From Spinacia oleracea (lineage: Eukaryota > Streptophyta > Magnoliopsida > Caryophyllales > Amaranthaceae), in assembly GCF_020520425.1 (NCBI RefSeq), contig NC_079492.1, positions 146,475,861-146,539,860 on the forward strand: a stretch of 64,000 bases of DNA, given 5' to 3'. Positions 21,501 to 34,343 of the stretch are shown in pieces. The translations under genes were made by a program, and so were the position numbers. The notes below the pieces were generated by a model. It saw only the letters and a list, made by a program, of their open reading frames with translations. It did no database searches and was not told where the DNA came from. Each line of letters begins with the position of its first letter. The first letter of the stretch is position 1.

Positions 21501-24041
21501 ATAATATTCATAATAGCAGAACTTGGTGTTGATAAAGGACTTCCTAAGAAGCTTATTACAGTGTTCCAATCAAGTGAAACAGCTCCTATTCCAAGACCAT
21601 GGAGTCCTGATCCCATTTGTTGCATAAAGATTGATTTTTTCCATAGCCAACACAGGATTGAAAGACAGCCTATTGAAGGGAACAAGTATCCAGGGATAAC
21701 ATAGTAGGCAAAACTTGTACCAATAACCATGAGAAAGAATTGTAGTCTTGTTAGTCCTCCCTTAATCCTTACGTCGTTTTCGTGTAACGTTCTGTATGTA
21801 ATAAGACCATTACACCCGTTAGCTCTGAAAGAATTGCAACAGTTTGACTGACACACTTGCCGATACACTAGCTAGTTTGACCACAATTATAAGAAATTAC
21901 TTTATTACTAAAAAACATTAAAAAAAAGTAAAAAAATTGATATGTGAAAATGTATATTAAGACTTATCCAACAACATAATACACGATAACGTTTGGTTTT
22001 TATATATTAGTAAGAAAATTTAGTTAAAGTTAATGTATGAATAGTAGAAAAAGTTAAATTGTTGCAAGTATTCAGGTACGGAGGGAGGGAGTAATTAGTT
22101 TTGAAAGAGGTTAGCATGGAAATTAACCTGAAAAGAGAGACCTGGACCAGATTTGATGGCCACCACATGTATGGGGAGTCAACTAGGTATTTCCTGAATA
22201 GGCCAGCCCATCCATATCCAAGCAACTATATTGAGAGCCATTTAAAACAACAATGTTAGATTAAGTCCACAAATTTTAGGATCAATTTTTTACCACCTTA
22301 AAAAATTGGTAATCAGTAATTGAAACGATATTTAATGTGTTTGTAAACAAATTTATGTGTGTAATTGATTGGGCAACGTGATGTATGTTAATTGATTTTC
22401 TAAAACAATGACTGAAATGAACCCCAAAATTGGATGTAACAATAACTTTATGTGATCTTTGTCGTTAATAGGTGGTAAAAAATAATTTTTGCTTTTTAGG
22501 CGATAATATATAATTTATATTTTTAATAGGTGGTAAAAGACTTGTACAATATTGTACATTGACAGATGTATCAGTTAAACTGTTGTTGCAGTTACATTAC
22601 CTGAGTAGTAAGCGCGAGCAAAATGGCAGCAACAGGATTCATCTCCCTCTTATAAAAAGCCTTAACAATGGTGATGATACGAGTAGCATAAACACCACTA
22701 GCACCACAACTAGCAAAAATAGTAATCAAAACATGCTCCTTCAAATTAAAAGGTCCTGGATTCATAGAAAAAGACCAATTTGTGAAGGGTATGATGATTT
22801 GTTTTGTAGGTAATGTGGAAGCCATTAATCTTCCAATGGGTGTAACTGCAATCTGGGCTGCTACTGAAGATACAGACAATGGGTTTTGACGAAATCCGAA
22901 GAATCTGTTAATGAAGGCTAAGAGAATGCAGGAAAAAAGGCCAAGTACCCATGTTCTAAATGTTAGTGCTGGTAGTGTTGGATCGTCTGTTATTGGAACT
23001 GTTAGCCTCACTTCTTCAATGGGGTTGTCGTTGATTTCTTCTCCTCCTAGAAATAGAAAAAAAAAAAATTATAGCATCATATATATATTCTCATTCATTA
23101 TTTACAAGATCTGTAATTTTATTTATCATGTTGTTACCATCTAGGAATCACTACAAGTCTACAAGAATTTGTATCTTTAATGGCAGCCTAATAACGACGA
23201 GTCAAAAAATTCGTCGTAAAAGCCTTTTGCGACAGGGCTAACAACCAAACAAAGACGGGAACAACCGTAGCAAATGTATTTAACGACAAGATTTTTCATT
23301 AACGACATCCCCTTTTATGACGGGTTCGCGACAGAAAATTTCGTCATTAATCAACGATTATTGACCTTTAGTAACGGGATTTCCCGTCGTTAATGGTACA
23401 ATTTCTTGTAGTAAATTTATAGTCAAGTACTCAAGTATGTGTCACATTTCATTTTGATGGTAAAAAGTTCAATTTATGAACTTTCATCATATAGAAGTAC
23501 ATATTTGTCGTACAATGATCCTTTCATATACTTTGTATTAACGATTACAGATTAGTTAATGTACGTGTTTTGACAACCAAAATCAAGTACAATGTAACAT
23601 AACACGGGATAAATTTAAAACGATGGGAAAATCATAAATAATGCGGATCTAGAAAACATATGGAATGGGGTGATTATTTAAAAATAAATGCAAAATTAAC
23701 TAAACGTAAGTATTTAAAATAAAAATTACGAAAAAATAACTAAATTGTGTTATTTTTTAGTATCTTTTAAAAAATACTACGGAGTAAAAGTTAACTAAAT
23801 TATGTTTGTTTGTTTTGTTTTTGTTTTTTGCCAAGTGATACTTCCTCTATGCTGGATCCGCCAATGCGTGAATGCATGTAAAGTGGTACTTACATAGTTA
23901 CATGCATAAAAGAAGTTGTTTTTAAGTGATTAGGGGAGAACAAAGAGCAAGATGTATGAAAATACCAGTATCGATTTGAAAAGACGAGTGATTGTTTTCT
24001 GGATCTTTGGAGTAAGATGTACTACCAACCTCGAAACCCAT
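18512..24041 (-). CDS. Oligopeptide transporter (OPT family, PT clade), 7 exons, 755 aa
   Basis: Exons on the minus strand: 23966-24041, 22601-23046, 22128-22225, 21219-21791, 20145-20412, 19848-20030 and 18512-19135. All junctions are GT-AG and in frame. The protein is a proton-coupled carrier for tetra- and pentapeptides, or related metal-chelate or glutathione substrates, at the plasma membrane. The N-terminus [17 protein letters not shown] leads to [16 protein letters not shown], typical of the family. Both signature motifs are present: NPG at 121-123 ([11 protein letters not shown]) and KIPPR at 538-542. Many hydrophobic segments cover most of the length, and the tail [20 protein letters not shown] is nearly diagnostic of plant OPTs. 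Length is normal (about 720-760). I cannot say which numbered OPT it is. Introns 1, 2, 3 and 6 hold MITE or repeat sequence. Confidence 0.95.
19392..19804. mobile_element. Tourist-like MITE in transporter intron
   Basis: The ends are AGGCTATGTTCTTTTTGACT and, inverted, GGGCGCGTTCTATTTACCTG, each flanked by TTA. The core is many imperfect copies of AAATAAGTTCAG. It is followed by a lone right Stowaway end (GGGACGGAGGGA) at 19829-19840. Confidence 0.7.
20441..21215. repeat. Repeat-filled intron: MITE-like arms around an ACCC-rich insert
   Basis: The arms at 20441-20490 and 21136-21215 are weakly inverted (both contain TTCTTTTG near the outer end). Between them is a strongly strand-biased block of short ACCCAAC/GACCCACC words, about 20500-21130. 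It resembles plant non-autonomous DNA elements rich in GGGTTGGGTC. Boundaries and family are uncertain. Confidence 0.4.
21880..22095. mobile_element. One-ended Stowaway-like remnant in transporter intron
   Basis: The right end ACGGAGGGAGGGAGTA is clear at 22078-22093. No convincing left end remains. Confidence 0.4.
23149..23412. mobile_element. CACTA-like non-autonomous element in transporter intron 1
   Basis: It begins CACTACAAG and ends CTTGTAGT, the plant CACTA terminus. Subterminal ACGAC/GTCGT words are repeated throughout in both orientations. No transposase. One end lacks the final base of the motif, so it is probably immobile. Confidence 0.7.
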
Positions 24042-24481
24042 TTTTTTTAATTCCTTGTTTAAATTCCTCAATAAATTCTACAAGTGTTTTTTGTCTATAT
24101 ATATCACGTTTTAGATGTACTTTTTACGGTTGTCCACTCAAAATTTACGTGGATATATTCATTTCACGTAGCATGCATGGCAACTAAAACTGATCTCATA
24201 CAAGTAAAAATGTGGAGTGTAGCAATAATATTCCAATTTTAGCATTTTGAGCGAATCTAATGGAACTAACAACTGCTGTCAGTTAGGCAGTTAATTAACT
24301 CCATCCATAAGCTACAAGACTGAATTATTGTTAGGTCTCAGCATTTCAAGGTCATTTTAAACGTCAAAAAAGGTCATTTTAAACGTCTCACAATAAGCTA
24401 TTTTAAGATTTTCTCGTCGAAAATTATTGATTTGTACAAAGCCTTTTGGAAACCATGGTTCACAACATTGTAATTCCAAAA
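24042..24481. other. Likely promoter region of the transporter gene
   Basis: AT-rich DNA just upstream of the start at 24041. I see no element I can place with confidence beyond ordinary TA-rich tracts. Confidence 0.35.
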
Positions 24482-24814
24482 TCTATTCTAATATTTTAAA
24501 ACACAATGTTTGCATGAAGTGATGCCACGTGTCATCTCTGCCACGTGTCATCTCTTTTATATTGTTTTATTTTTTGTTAAATCATCATTTATATTCATCC
24601 TTTTCAATCTCCTCCTTAATTAATTAGATATTCATTTTATTTCAAAAATAATTTTATTTGTTTCACATTCAAATATAATTTCTTAATACTCCAAATGCTT
24701 CACATTTTAATTATTACTTCAAAATTTGTGTATCCTACTTTATATTACATAAATAAATGATGTACCAGAATGTTTAAATTAAGAAACTCGTGCATCGCAC
24801 GGGGTAAAAACTAG
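24482..24814 (+). mobile_element. Mini-Helitron (non-autonomous)
   Basis: It begins TCTATTCTAATATTTTAAAA after an A. It ends in a GC-rich hairpin (CGTGCATCGCACG, 24789-24801), then a short spacer and CTAG, followed by T. The A|TC...CTAG|T layout is the Helitron signature. It is 333 bp, with CCACGTGTCATCTC duplicated near the left end. Confidence 0.8.
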
Positions 24815-25085
24815 TTATAATCAATGAGATTAGGGGAAATCCCATCCTAGACTTACTAATGGAAATTAATCAAAACGAACTAGACAAATAAGAACGTAAC
24901 TTACTTTATTTGAACTTATATTTTATTTGAATATATTAGTCATTAACTTATTTTATATGGGTTTATACGAGCAAATTAACACTTAACTTGTAGGAAGTAT
25001 TGTATGGACTTATTAGTCTTAACATAATTAGTGAAAATATATAAGGTGAGAAAAAAGAGTCTAGATCGAACATAGTTAGTATTCC

Positions 25086-25617
25086 CTCTGTATTTATTTA
25101 AGAGATACACTTGCCTTTTTCGGTCATATTTATTTAAGAGATACATTTGCCATTTTTAGTAACTTATAAACTCCACAATCTAATTAAATAATCTATCTAC
25201 ACCCGAGGATTGCTAAACCTCAAGTGGCTTGTGTCCATATGGACACAAGTGACTCAAATACAATTATTTTTAGTACCAACACAACATATGTGAGTACCAA
25301 TAACACAAATAATTTGTATTGGTACTTCTTAGCAATGTATTGGTATACCAATACCATACTAGTCTTAGTACCAATACCAAATTAGCGTGTACCAATTACA
25401 AGCCACTTGTGTCCATATGGACACAAGTTACTTGAGGCCAAGACTTCTTCATCTACACCCCACCCTCAGCCCCACCCCCTAAAATGACATGGTCACCACT
25501 TGTTTTACGTATTAAAATATCTACCCAACCCCACTTGTTTTATTACTTTATTTCATTAAATTCTTCTTCTTAATATCTGTTCCCGGCCAAGTGTATCCAA
25601 TAAATAAATACGGAGAG
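25086..25617. mobile_element. Stowaway-like MITE carrying a nested hairpin-ended element
   Basis: The left end TTCCCTCTGTATTTATTTAAG and the inverted right end (AATAAATACGGAGAGAGTA) share the AGATACACTTG subterminal region. Related to the 62712-62988 copy, whose uninterrupted core confirms that 25218-25437 is an insertion. Confidence 0.8.
25218..25437. mobile_element. Hairpin-ended MITE, nested
   Basis: The ends are CCTCAAGT...ACTTGAGG. Directly inside each lies the same perfect 22-nt palindrome (stem CTTGTGTCCAT) at 25228-25249 and 25406-25427. The core repeats AGTACCAAT about six times. No coding capacity and no clear target duplication. Confidence 0.75.
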
Positions 25618-25787
25618 AGTATATGATATTTCATCCGTTACTAAATATGTGCAATAATTTGATTTTCGCACTATTCGGATACTATATATGTTTGCTAAAC
25701 GTAAGGGTCGAATGTTTGGAAACTGTGAAAGCAGCGTGATCGTCATGAATGAAAGTCAAAACAAAAAAAGGTACAGTATGCTATATA

Positions 25788-26043
25788 CTTCCTCCGTTCC
25801 TCAATGGATGCATCGTTTCTCTTTTAGATACTATTCATTAACTAACTTTGACAATTATTCTTTCACATTATGTAAAAAAAACATAATCCATTGAGATATT
25901 GTTAAATTCGTATCAATGTGAGGATTTCAAATATTAATTTTTTATAATTTTTATTTACACGTAATTAGAGATATTAATGTTTAAAGATTCATGTTGGGAT
26001 ACATGAAAAAAGAAATGATGCATCTATTGTGAAACAGAGAAAA
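25788..26043. mobile_element. Stowaway-like MITE
   Basis: The left end CTTCCTCCGTTCCTCAATGG and the right end CTATTGTGAAACAGAGAAAA are imperfect inverted repeats, with GATGCATC inside each. TA flanks both. Confidence 0.8.
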
Positions 26044-26341
26044 TATATTCTATACGTGAGTTGTATACAATCATATGAACGTTACAATTTTCACAAGTTA
26101 TTGTGACTTGTGAGTTTGTCGCATGTAAGATTTTGCCTTATGTACACTACTAATAAGCTACACAATTAACTATTGCTTCATTACTAGAATTTCCCTACCA
26201 TATATAATAAGTAATAAAAAAACTAAAAATACTACGGAGTAATAATCCACCAAGTGTGAAACTTTAGTAACCTCATTCATAATCTGTACGCGCAATAAGA
26301 CCATCTGGAATATATATAATCAACTCTTTTTTTCTCATATA

Positions 26342-26455
26342 TGTTAAATAAAACATAATAAAAGTCACAAATATTAGGTAGAAGTTACAAAATTTTGTAT
26401 AAAAGTTATCTTGGTGTATAACAAATTTATTATACACCTTAAGCATGCAAGATCT
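26342..26455. mobile_element. Truncated hairpin-ended element, right end only
   Basis: It closely matches the right part of the 56857-57215 element: AAAAGTTATCTTGG, a GGTGTATAAC..TTATACACC hairpin (26415-26438) and then CATGCAAGATC. The left end is missing. Confidence 0.65.
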
Positions 26456-27439
26456 TTTGAATATAGTTTAAGTACTAGTATGATTTTATTAAAAACAATT
26501 ACAAAATAATTTATACGTACATAATTTTGTTCTTCCAGAAACAACTAATTAGTTCTTCCATAATTTATAATGCAATATGGGACATGGTCAGACCTAAATC
26601 TGTTAAAATAAAGTGATATATTTGCAAAAAGGAAAAACTAAAAAAACTCAAAATATATTAGTTGACGAAAATGTTAGAAACTAATATTACCTCTAATGTT
26701 TTTGACACTTTAAATTTATGTCCAAAATTTGAAAACATTGATTTCGAATTCTAATTATCGGATATTTCAAAACATTCTCATGTGAAATATTGTTAGATTG
26801 TTATTATCATATTTTATAATTTTTCTCATACAAAATTGAATACATATATTCCACTAAATATTCCCAGAGTAGAGTAGTAGACCGTCAATCAAGTTTGGGT
26901 AAGTTGGGGGAACTAAGCAAAAGCTCAACAAAAATCAGGTATACTTCTAGTTATTTCCCAAACTGTATGAACCATCAGCTTTGATCAATCTATCAGTGAA
27001 GAAATATTCTCACCATTCTCACCATACTTCTTCTCACATAAATTTCCCCATCCATTAACGTGGGCGCTTCTTCACATGGAGTAAATAAAAAAAATAGAAT
27101 AAAATAAACTAATATTTACGGAGTATCAATGATTCGAAAAGAGATTACTCGTCATAGTCTTGATATCCACAAGCTAGAGTACAAGTGTATGCCATAAAAC
27201 AAAAATATTTTACAAACTTGGTAGTAACCTATATAGATGCACAAGGCAGGAAGAATACTTACTAACTAACATCCTCGTAGCATCTGGAGAAGCACGTAAT
27301 CTTACGAGGTTATACGAAACAATCAAATGAGTATATATGATCATTATGGTACACTTGAGGGCATAATTTAATTCTACAACCCACAACAAATTATAAAATA
27401 GAGGATGAATTGAGCCATATAGTGAGGGGAGAAAGAAAT
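26456..27439. other. Intergenic, nothing recognised
   Basis: AT-rich DNA downstream of the DeSI-like gene. It contains two TACTCCGTA-type 9-mers nearby, at 26233 and 27117, and no coding signal. Confidence 0.4.
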
Positions 27440-30400
27440 CTACACCATATCTCTGGCCATTCTAACTGGTTTTTCCTGTAAAAATGCAACATCTGCTGTG
27501 GGAGTAGTTAGCAGATGATGATCAGGATCATCAATCTCCTCTTCACTTTCAAATGAAGCAGATGTCGTCGGAGATTCTGACCCATCCTCTGTTTATACAA
27601 AACCCAAACCAGTTAACAAAAGGTTCTCAAGTAGAGAGTAAAACAGGAAATGAGGAGAACACATTTTTTACAGCTAGATTATAGCATCAGATAATTTCAC
27701 TTTATTTTGGAATATAATTTCGCTTCACATCTAGAGAAATCTTAGCCGTCTAAAAGATGAATATGATGTTCTACCTCATACAGAGTAGCTCAATTATATG
27801 TTTCAACATCTATAAAATATGGATCAAATGAAAAAAAAATTTGAAGCTAAGGTTCTCTGCATGGAAATTAACAAAATTTAAAAATTTCTTAACAATTCTG
27901 TAATTAGTTATTGAGCAAAGAATCTTAACGCCACCACTGTCAATCGGATTGGATTTCCTGACGCAACACATTTTGTTTATAAGAGTATTTTTGCTATGTG
28001 CCCTAAATTTGACAGAAAAGAAAGGAAGGACATTGGTCGTGAATCATAAGAACCTGAGCACTTTACCTGAGCCTGCTATATGATCGGGATTTTGTCGAAC
28101 AGCTGCTATCTGAATATTTTCTGGTAATATGCAATTGAAGAACGAACCTGCAGCTTAAGGAGCATTGTTTTAGACAAAGGAATAACAAGTTCAGATATAA
28201 ACAGTGGGTACAATTAACCACAATTCCTTATTTTCAAGATCTCTTTTGTCAGGAAATCTGCTCAACTCCTTGTTCATTTTCCAATGAAGCTGAAACTCGG
28301 GACGATCTACTGTTCTTGACTTCTTGGCCTTTGGACTATAATGGACCATAAAAAATAACTCATTAAATTGTTCACACCAAGGGAAGGTTTGTTTAGGGGA
28401 TGAGGTTAGGGGGGAAAATGATTGGGATAAAACACCCTCCTCCAATCCCACCAACTAATATCTGTGGGGCGCAATTTAGAAGGTGGACCATAGTGCGCAG
28501 CTAGCATGGTGCACCTTAAGAACACTAGTATATAATAAAAAGAACATCCGGTTACGTGAAAAGAACCTGACATATTTTTTTTTATATACTTTTAATAAAT
28601 AGTGAAATAATATACTTCGTATTATTTTTTATAATAAAAAAGTGAAATATTATAACGCATGTTCTTTTGTCGTAGTGTCATGTTTTTTTACTTATGCACA
28701 TATGTTATTTTGCTTATGCACATATGTTCTTTTGGTGCACTATACTCACTCTGCACCATGGTCCATAGTCCATGGATCGCTATGTCTGGATAGCTACTAT
28801 GGAAGGAAAGGGAGGGGAGGGAATGATAGAGAAAAGAAAGGGAGGGGAGTGGAGATGTGAGCATTTTCCTTCCAAATCTTTCCAATATTGGAAGGATGTG
28901 ATCCCTCCAATTCTTTTCCCTTCCATCTCACCAAGTAATATTCAAACAAGAGAAGATGATCCCTCACTTTCTCTTCCCTCCTTTTACTCCATATTACTCC
29001 ATCCAAACACACCCACACCGTTAATGAAAAATTGAAAAGGAAAGGAGCAGATAAGGGGGAATAGGAGACTTTGGAAGTGTACTTTTGTAACTTTACTCCT
29101 TACTCCAATCTTATTCCTCACCCATATCAAATAAGGGGAAACACTTATTTTATCCCCAATCCCACTCACCAATTCCCAACCTTATACCACCCCTCCTATC
29201 CCAAATTCCCAATAATCTCTATCCCTCATATCAAATGTCCGGTTCAGGTTTATTGTAAACTAGCACATAGCCAATACATTTTGAAATCAGAGTCTAATGA
29301 AAACCACAACCCTATTTTTGCAGCCGATGATAGAGGTAAGTGCCTTCCCCAATCCCTGCATCGAGCCAAAGCTTCTTTTGAGGCAAAGGGGAATGTTGAT
29401 GTTGAAATTCTATGAGTGACTATCACCTATTGCCGATGTAATTAAAGAACAGTAATATAATCTACAATTTTTTTATGTAAAATATAATCTGATTCATATT
29501 GTATACTGCTTTTAAGTAATGCATAATGTAGGCAAAAGGTTATATACCTAAACGTGCAAGTCGATTAATCCATCCAGGAATAGGCCTCCCAGTAAGATGT
29601 GAACAGACTTCATCAGTAAAATGGTTACAGTTCTTGGCAACCAAGTGATATGTGTCCCCGTGATACTTTGAAGCAAGGTGCTGCATGAATGATCGGAATT
29701 CAGCGCGTGACATATCTGTGCTACCGAGAGGTATTGCTTTTCTAAATATAAATCCAGGGCAGCTCCTAGGTTCCACCTCAAACACACCACTGGATGGATA
29801 CTCATGAGCTCCAAAGCCATACTCCATACCATGTACTGCATTTCAGGTTTGCATTAGCAACCACATACAGAAAAAAGTAACAGTCTAAAGTATTTAGCTT
29901 ATGATATAAACCGTCTCAGAAGACATGATGCATAAGTCCACAAAATCAAGTGAACACGATTGCCAAAGACATCAGGTTCTACCTAAACCAGGCAACAGAC
30001 AGACACATACAAATCTATACCTATCCAAAAAGGTCACGTTTCTATCATTGTAAGCAACATAGTTCCAAAAGCCTCCGAAGTTAGTCTTACCTAGTATATG
30101 CTAGGATTCATGATGCTTAAAAGCAAACAGGCAAAGCTGTTACACTCAATTTTGCAGTTAACTATGAAAAATCCAGCTCTCTCTCCATCAATCTATGAAG
30201 GGCTCGTTCAGCATCTCACCTGCTATTGCTAGAAGCCTACAACACCAGTCTACCACTACTTGTTTACAACCTTCATTCTTTATTGAAGAAGTTTTCTCCT
30301 ATGGTCTTTAAAATGATGTATCTCAGTCTTTTATCAAATAAGACTGCCTACATATTAACCACCCAAACTCCTATTCGCAGGTTCCTCATCCTTGTTGTGT

Positions 30401-32523
30401 GCTTGACTGCTGGTATCCAGCTAACAGCTCCAACTAGATCCCTCTGAATTACCACAAATAATTGTCTACAAACTGGGAGAAGGCTCAGGGTCTAACTGGT
30501 GGAAACGTGTGCTTGGATGCCAGAAATTAAGTTCAATAATCGATTTGAGAGAACCTTCTCAAATTGTCTAATAGCAGAAAAACCTGAGCCTTTGAAAGTA
30601 GCCAGCAGAGACGCAATTGGAGAACCGCCTACGATGGTTAATTATTATTTTTTGTTAAAGGAAAAAAATTGATTTCTTGCATGAATTGTTTTGTAATGCA
30701 CAAAGTAGCCACTAATGCTACAAGTTATAACCATGTAACATCTGCCAGACAGATATGTGCCTATATATGCCACAAATCTATATCATACAGATAGCATGGT
30801 TCCTTTGATCTGAAAAGGTTAAAATGACCACAAATAATCTGTTTGATATGGCTAAAATAAGTAACCATGCCAGTAACACACGAGATATTTGTCACTCAGA
30901 TTCGTTAAACTTACAATACTCTCAAATTAGTTTGGACCCTTGACAGTTGACACCTCATCTTGGACAAGAAGATGTGAAAATTCCATAAGTAGTTCAATAT
31001 GACCTGTGTGTGTCTAATAGTAGGTTTGGCTTCTGAGTCTGAGTAACATAGCACTAGACTGTGTGCAACATGTTTCTTCTAATGCAAGAAAAGAGATTCA
31101 GGTGGTTCTCCCATATCAGGTCCAAAAAAAAGTTGTATCATCTAACTTTCAAAATATCAGGTCAAACTACAAAAGAGATTTACAATATCCTGTTTACGTG
31201 GAAAATCTTTTCAGAAGTCATCATTTGTAAGAAAAGCTTCTTGGGCCATTAGAACTTCAGGTAAAGGTCAATGAACTGATGAGGTGACACTAAACTAAAT
31301 AATTCAGCATCCTCGGACATTTGATCACTTGATGAGCGAATGCATTGCTAATTCAGTTAGTAAATCACATAATTTATATCATCTTTTGATATTTTAAACT
31401 AGTCAGATTGTCAGGTAAGAGATATAAATTCCACCAATTTCCACAATTCCACCCCATAACTACTTAAACAATGGATCTGATTAAAAGGGATTTCTTCTGA
31501 AACTAGAGATATTAATTCTAGGAAATAAAATAGAACATAAGCAATGCAAAACAAACAACAGAAAACATTCACAAAATCCTAAAGACCTAAACAGTGTAAT
31601 TTTTTTTTTGACATTTTTAATCCATTTCAGCTTCAAGAAGCAGAAGGTATTACACAGGTATGGTACTACCGTTCTAGCAAAGACAAACACTATAAATCAT
31701 TCATAGTACTAGCAAGACAAAAACCATCACACGTAAATCAGTGACGAATAGTCAAAGCAACCACTACGGAAAGAATAAAGGTAGCACCAACATAACCGTT
31801 CACCACGATGCACCATCAAAATTCCACCTTTAAAACTAGTTAAAAAATCATCCAACCCACAAGTCAATCCAAAAGCTTCTTCAGGAGATACATAATTACC
31901 AGGACACATTGCTACTCCCTCCACATAATAGATAACAGTCGAACATTATACCACTACTATTTTAGGAACTCCGGAAAAAGTTGATCACATACAGAGTATT
32001 CTAACAAAGTACCATGTACGATTGGATTTCCTAGAATATTGTTATCAAGGGTCTTTCAATAAATCATTTTGTACCCTAAATTATAAGCGATTAAGACAAT
32101 GAGAGTGTATGATACTATGATTACACTTCAATGCAAACACCATTTCAAAGACAAGTTACCAAATTAGAGATTACACTTCAGTGCAAACAAATCATCATTA
32201 TCCAATAAACACCATTTCAAATACAAGTTATCAAATTACGCAACATGAAAGTAAAATCAAAGGCAACAATTATCACAGTCCAAACAGTTAGTACTTCCCA
32301 ACTATACCAATTAAGGCGATTATACCAGTAATATTATAAAAAAAAATAACACACAAAAGCAAAACATACCTTCAATTCCAGAATGGAAGATTCCAAGGCC
32401 AAACCAGTACAAATAGTCATTTACAGGGGTGAGATCATATATATTCAAATATAAAGCTGTGAGTTCTTTCTCTCCTTCATTTTGCTCCTTCCTCCCACTC
32501 CAGCTCCTTAAACTGAACCCCAT
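27440..32523 (-). CDS. DeSI-like (PPPDE) thiol peptidase, 4 coding exons, 223 aa
   Basis: Exons on the minus strand: 32370-32523, 29548-29835, 28067-28147 and 27440-27588. All are in frame with GT-AG junctions. The PPPDE fold spans about residues 20-165: LTALYLNIYDLTPVND, then IFHSGIEVHGMEYGFG, then YHLVAKNCNHF. The expected catalytic pair is His47 (FHSGIEV) and Cys121 (KNCNHF). Family members are papain-like isopeptidases that remove SUMO or ubiquitin, and the plant set is known as DeSI-like At4g17486 relatives. RPIPGWINRLARLG and GSFFNCILPE are typical of the plant group. An acidic, Ser-rich tail follows and is probably disordered. An acceptor just before the start (CTGCAG at 32567-32572) suggests a 5'-untranslated intron. 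Intron 1 is 2.5 kb. Confidence 0.93.
28482..28768. mobile_element. Hairpin-ended MITE in DeSI-like intron
   Basis: The left end GGTGGACCAT...ATGGTGCACC (28482-28515) and the right end GGTGCA...TGCACC (28734-28756) each fold back. They are also inverted copies of each other. The core has ACATATGTTCTTTTG-like direct repeats at 28665-28735. Confidence 0.55.
28769..29260. other. Purine/pyrimidine-biased intron sequence
   Basis: G/A-rich on one half (28800-28855, GGGAGGGGA words) and C/T-rich on the other (29085-29230). The halves are loosely complementary, so it may be a further decayed foldback element. No coding frame supported. Confidence 0.35.
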
Positions 32524-33024
32524 ATTTCACCCCCTCCCAATTTGTTGGAATTTTAATCAAACATCTGCAGGAAATTAAAAGTGATCAGGAACCGAGAAAA
32601 ATTCAGGAAATTGGTATAATTACCGAAAATTACCTCCGATTTTCGGGAATAAGGCGAAAGAATTGATGAGAGAGAATGATGCGAAAGGAAGATGAGTAGA
32701 TCGGGGGATAATAGGAGAGCGAGAAACCCTAGAAATTGAAGACAGGTATAGAAGCTCAGATAATTAGGGGGAAATTCGTGGAATTTAGGTGTGGGAGATG
32801 GGGGTTGGCGTTAGGGGTGGCGGGAGGGTGGCCGAAGATCGGAGAGAAGGTGGAGAATGTAGATAGATTTTTCTTACTTATAAACTTTTGTTTCTTTTTG
32901 CCTTTTAACGATTTGGTCATTTCACATTTGGTGTCGGTAAAGGATGATGCAAGAAGTGAGGTATATAGTAAAATAACATGCAATTGTAACGAAATAAGGT
33001 GTACGGAGCTATTATGTGTATCAT

Positions 33025-33055
33025 GCTCAAGAGTCTAGAGTCTAGAGTCTAGAGT
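33025..33055. repeat. Short tandem GAGTCTA repeat
   Basis: Three to four copies of AGAGTCT just upstream of the DeSI-like gene. Confidence 0.8.
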
Positions 33056-33110
33056 ATGCACAATAATAATAGTCTTGATTGAGACTTTAATTACCTTATC
33101 AACTAAATTA

Positions 33111-34285
33111 GAAAAAATTACTTTAAATAATTCAATATTTCGACGATCTTCCGTTAATAATCCAACTTTTGGATTATTATCTAATGATCCAACCTTTGCA
33201 CCCCATTAACTTTTATTAAACCCGAGTGACCGAAAACCAGTAAAAAAGGTCAACTTTTTTTTTTTCCAGTTTTTTTCCCTTACCTCCTTCATCATAACTC
33301 CTCTACCTTCATAGTTGTTTGCTGATATCTCTTCTTCTTCCATCCCAGCTACTGCCATAATACCAGCCCACCAAAAAATCAACCCCACTCAATAAATCAT
33401 ATACCCGTCTCCCTGAAACACCAACCCACCCTCGAAACCCGACCTCTCTCCCCCGCCTTCATCTCATATGCGACCACCATCAACACCTTAATTAATACCA
33501 TTCATGGACATCCTAACTCCACCTCCAACCAATCTCCCATCAAAACCGACTAAAAATATCGTCTCTGCCACCGCAACAAGCTGGAGAAGGCGGAGAGAGA
33601 AAATCGAAACTCCTCACACCCAAACTACCACCGACGTTTCGACTCCCTGCGCACCAATCCTTTGTGCATCCCATGCAAATTAATTAATTATACAAGTATA
33701 AAATAATTTTGGCCTTTTTTATGTTTGTTTATACTTTTATACATGTAATATATGGTGCATGATTCGAATTCCACTTGAAATTTCATCTTTGTTGACTGTT
33801 AATTTGTAATGCTGAATTTGTAGATATTTTTTTCTTACTTTTGTTTCTTGTTTTGGATTGATTTTGTGTGGTTGGTTTCGGCTTTTTTTTCTTTTCAATT
33901 CAAAATTTGAAATGAAGTGGAATTAATTCGCGTAGATCAAAGAGAAAACATTGAAGATGATGTAGATACAAAGTGTTGTTTCCTTTGTTGGTGAGGAGGA
34001 AGTCAAGAGGAAGGAAATAAAAATAAAAATAAAACAGAAAGAAGACAGAAGACAGAAGGAAAACAAAAGAGAAAAAAATAAAGAAATTATACATTTTCAA
34101 AATAAAAATAAATTATGACGAATAGTCGCATGACACGTGTACAAGTTACCTGTTGAATCGGGTTGGTGACCTGTTGGGTGCAATAAAAGTTAATGGGGTG
34201 CAAAGGTTGGATTATTTGATAATAATCCAAAGGTTGGATTATTAACGGAAAATCGTAGAAAGGTTGGATTATTTAAAGTAATTTC
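33111..34285. mobile_element. Long-TIR non-autonomous DNA transposon
   Basis: About 115 bp at each end are inverted repeats. The left contains CGTTAATAATCCAAC and TTTGCACCCCATTAACTTTT; the right contains their complements. CTAAATTA flanks at 33103-33110 and 34286-34293, an 8-bp duplication. The core has a C-rich half (33380-33650, ACCACC/CCTC words) and a T-rich half, and no transposase. Long TIRs suggest a MULE-type element and 8 bp also fits hAT, so the superfamily is open. Confidence 0.8.
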
Positions 34286-34343
34286 TAAATTATTCAATCA
34301 AATGATTATTAGAAGTACGGAGTTTGTATTAGACTACAAAGTA

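Noticed and set aside
30226-31252. Small frames in intron 1 of the DeSI-like gene
   Set aside because: No domain, no conserved codon pattern, and the location is within an intron of a well-supported gene.
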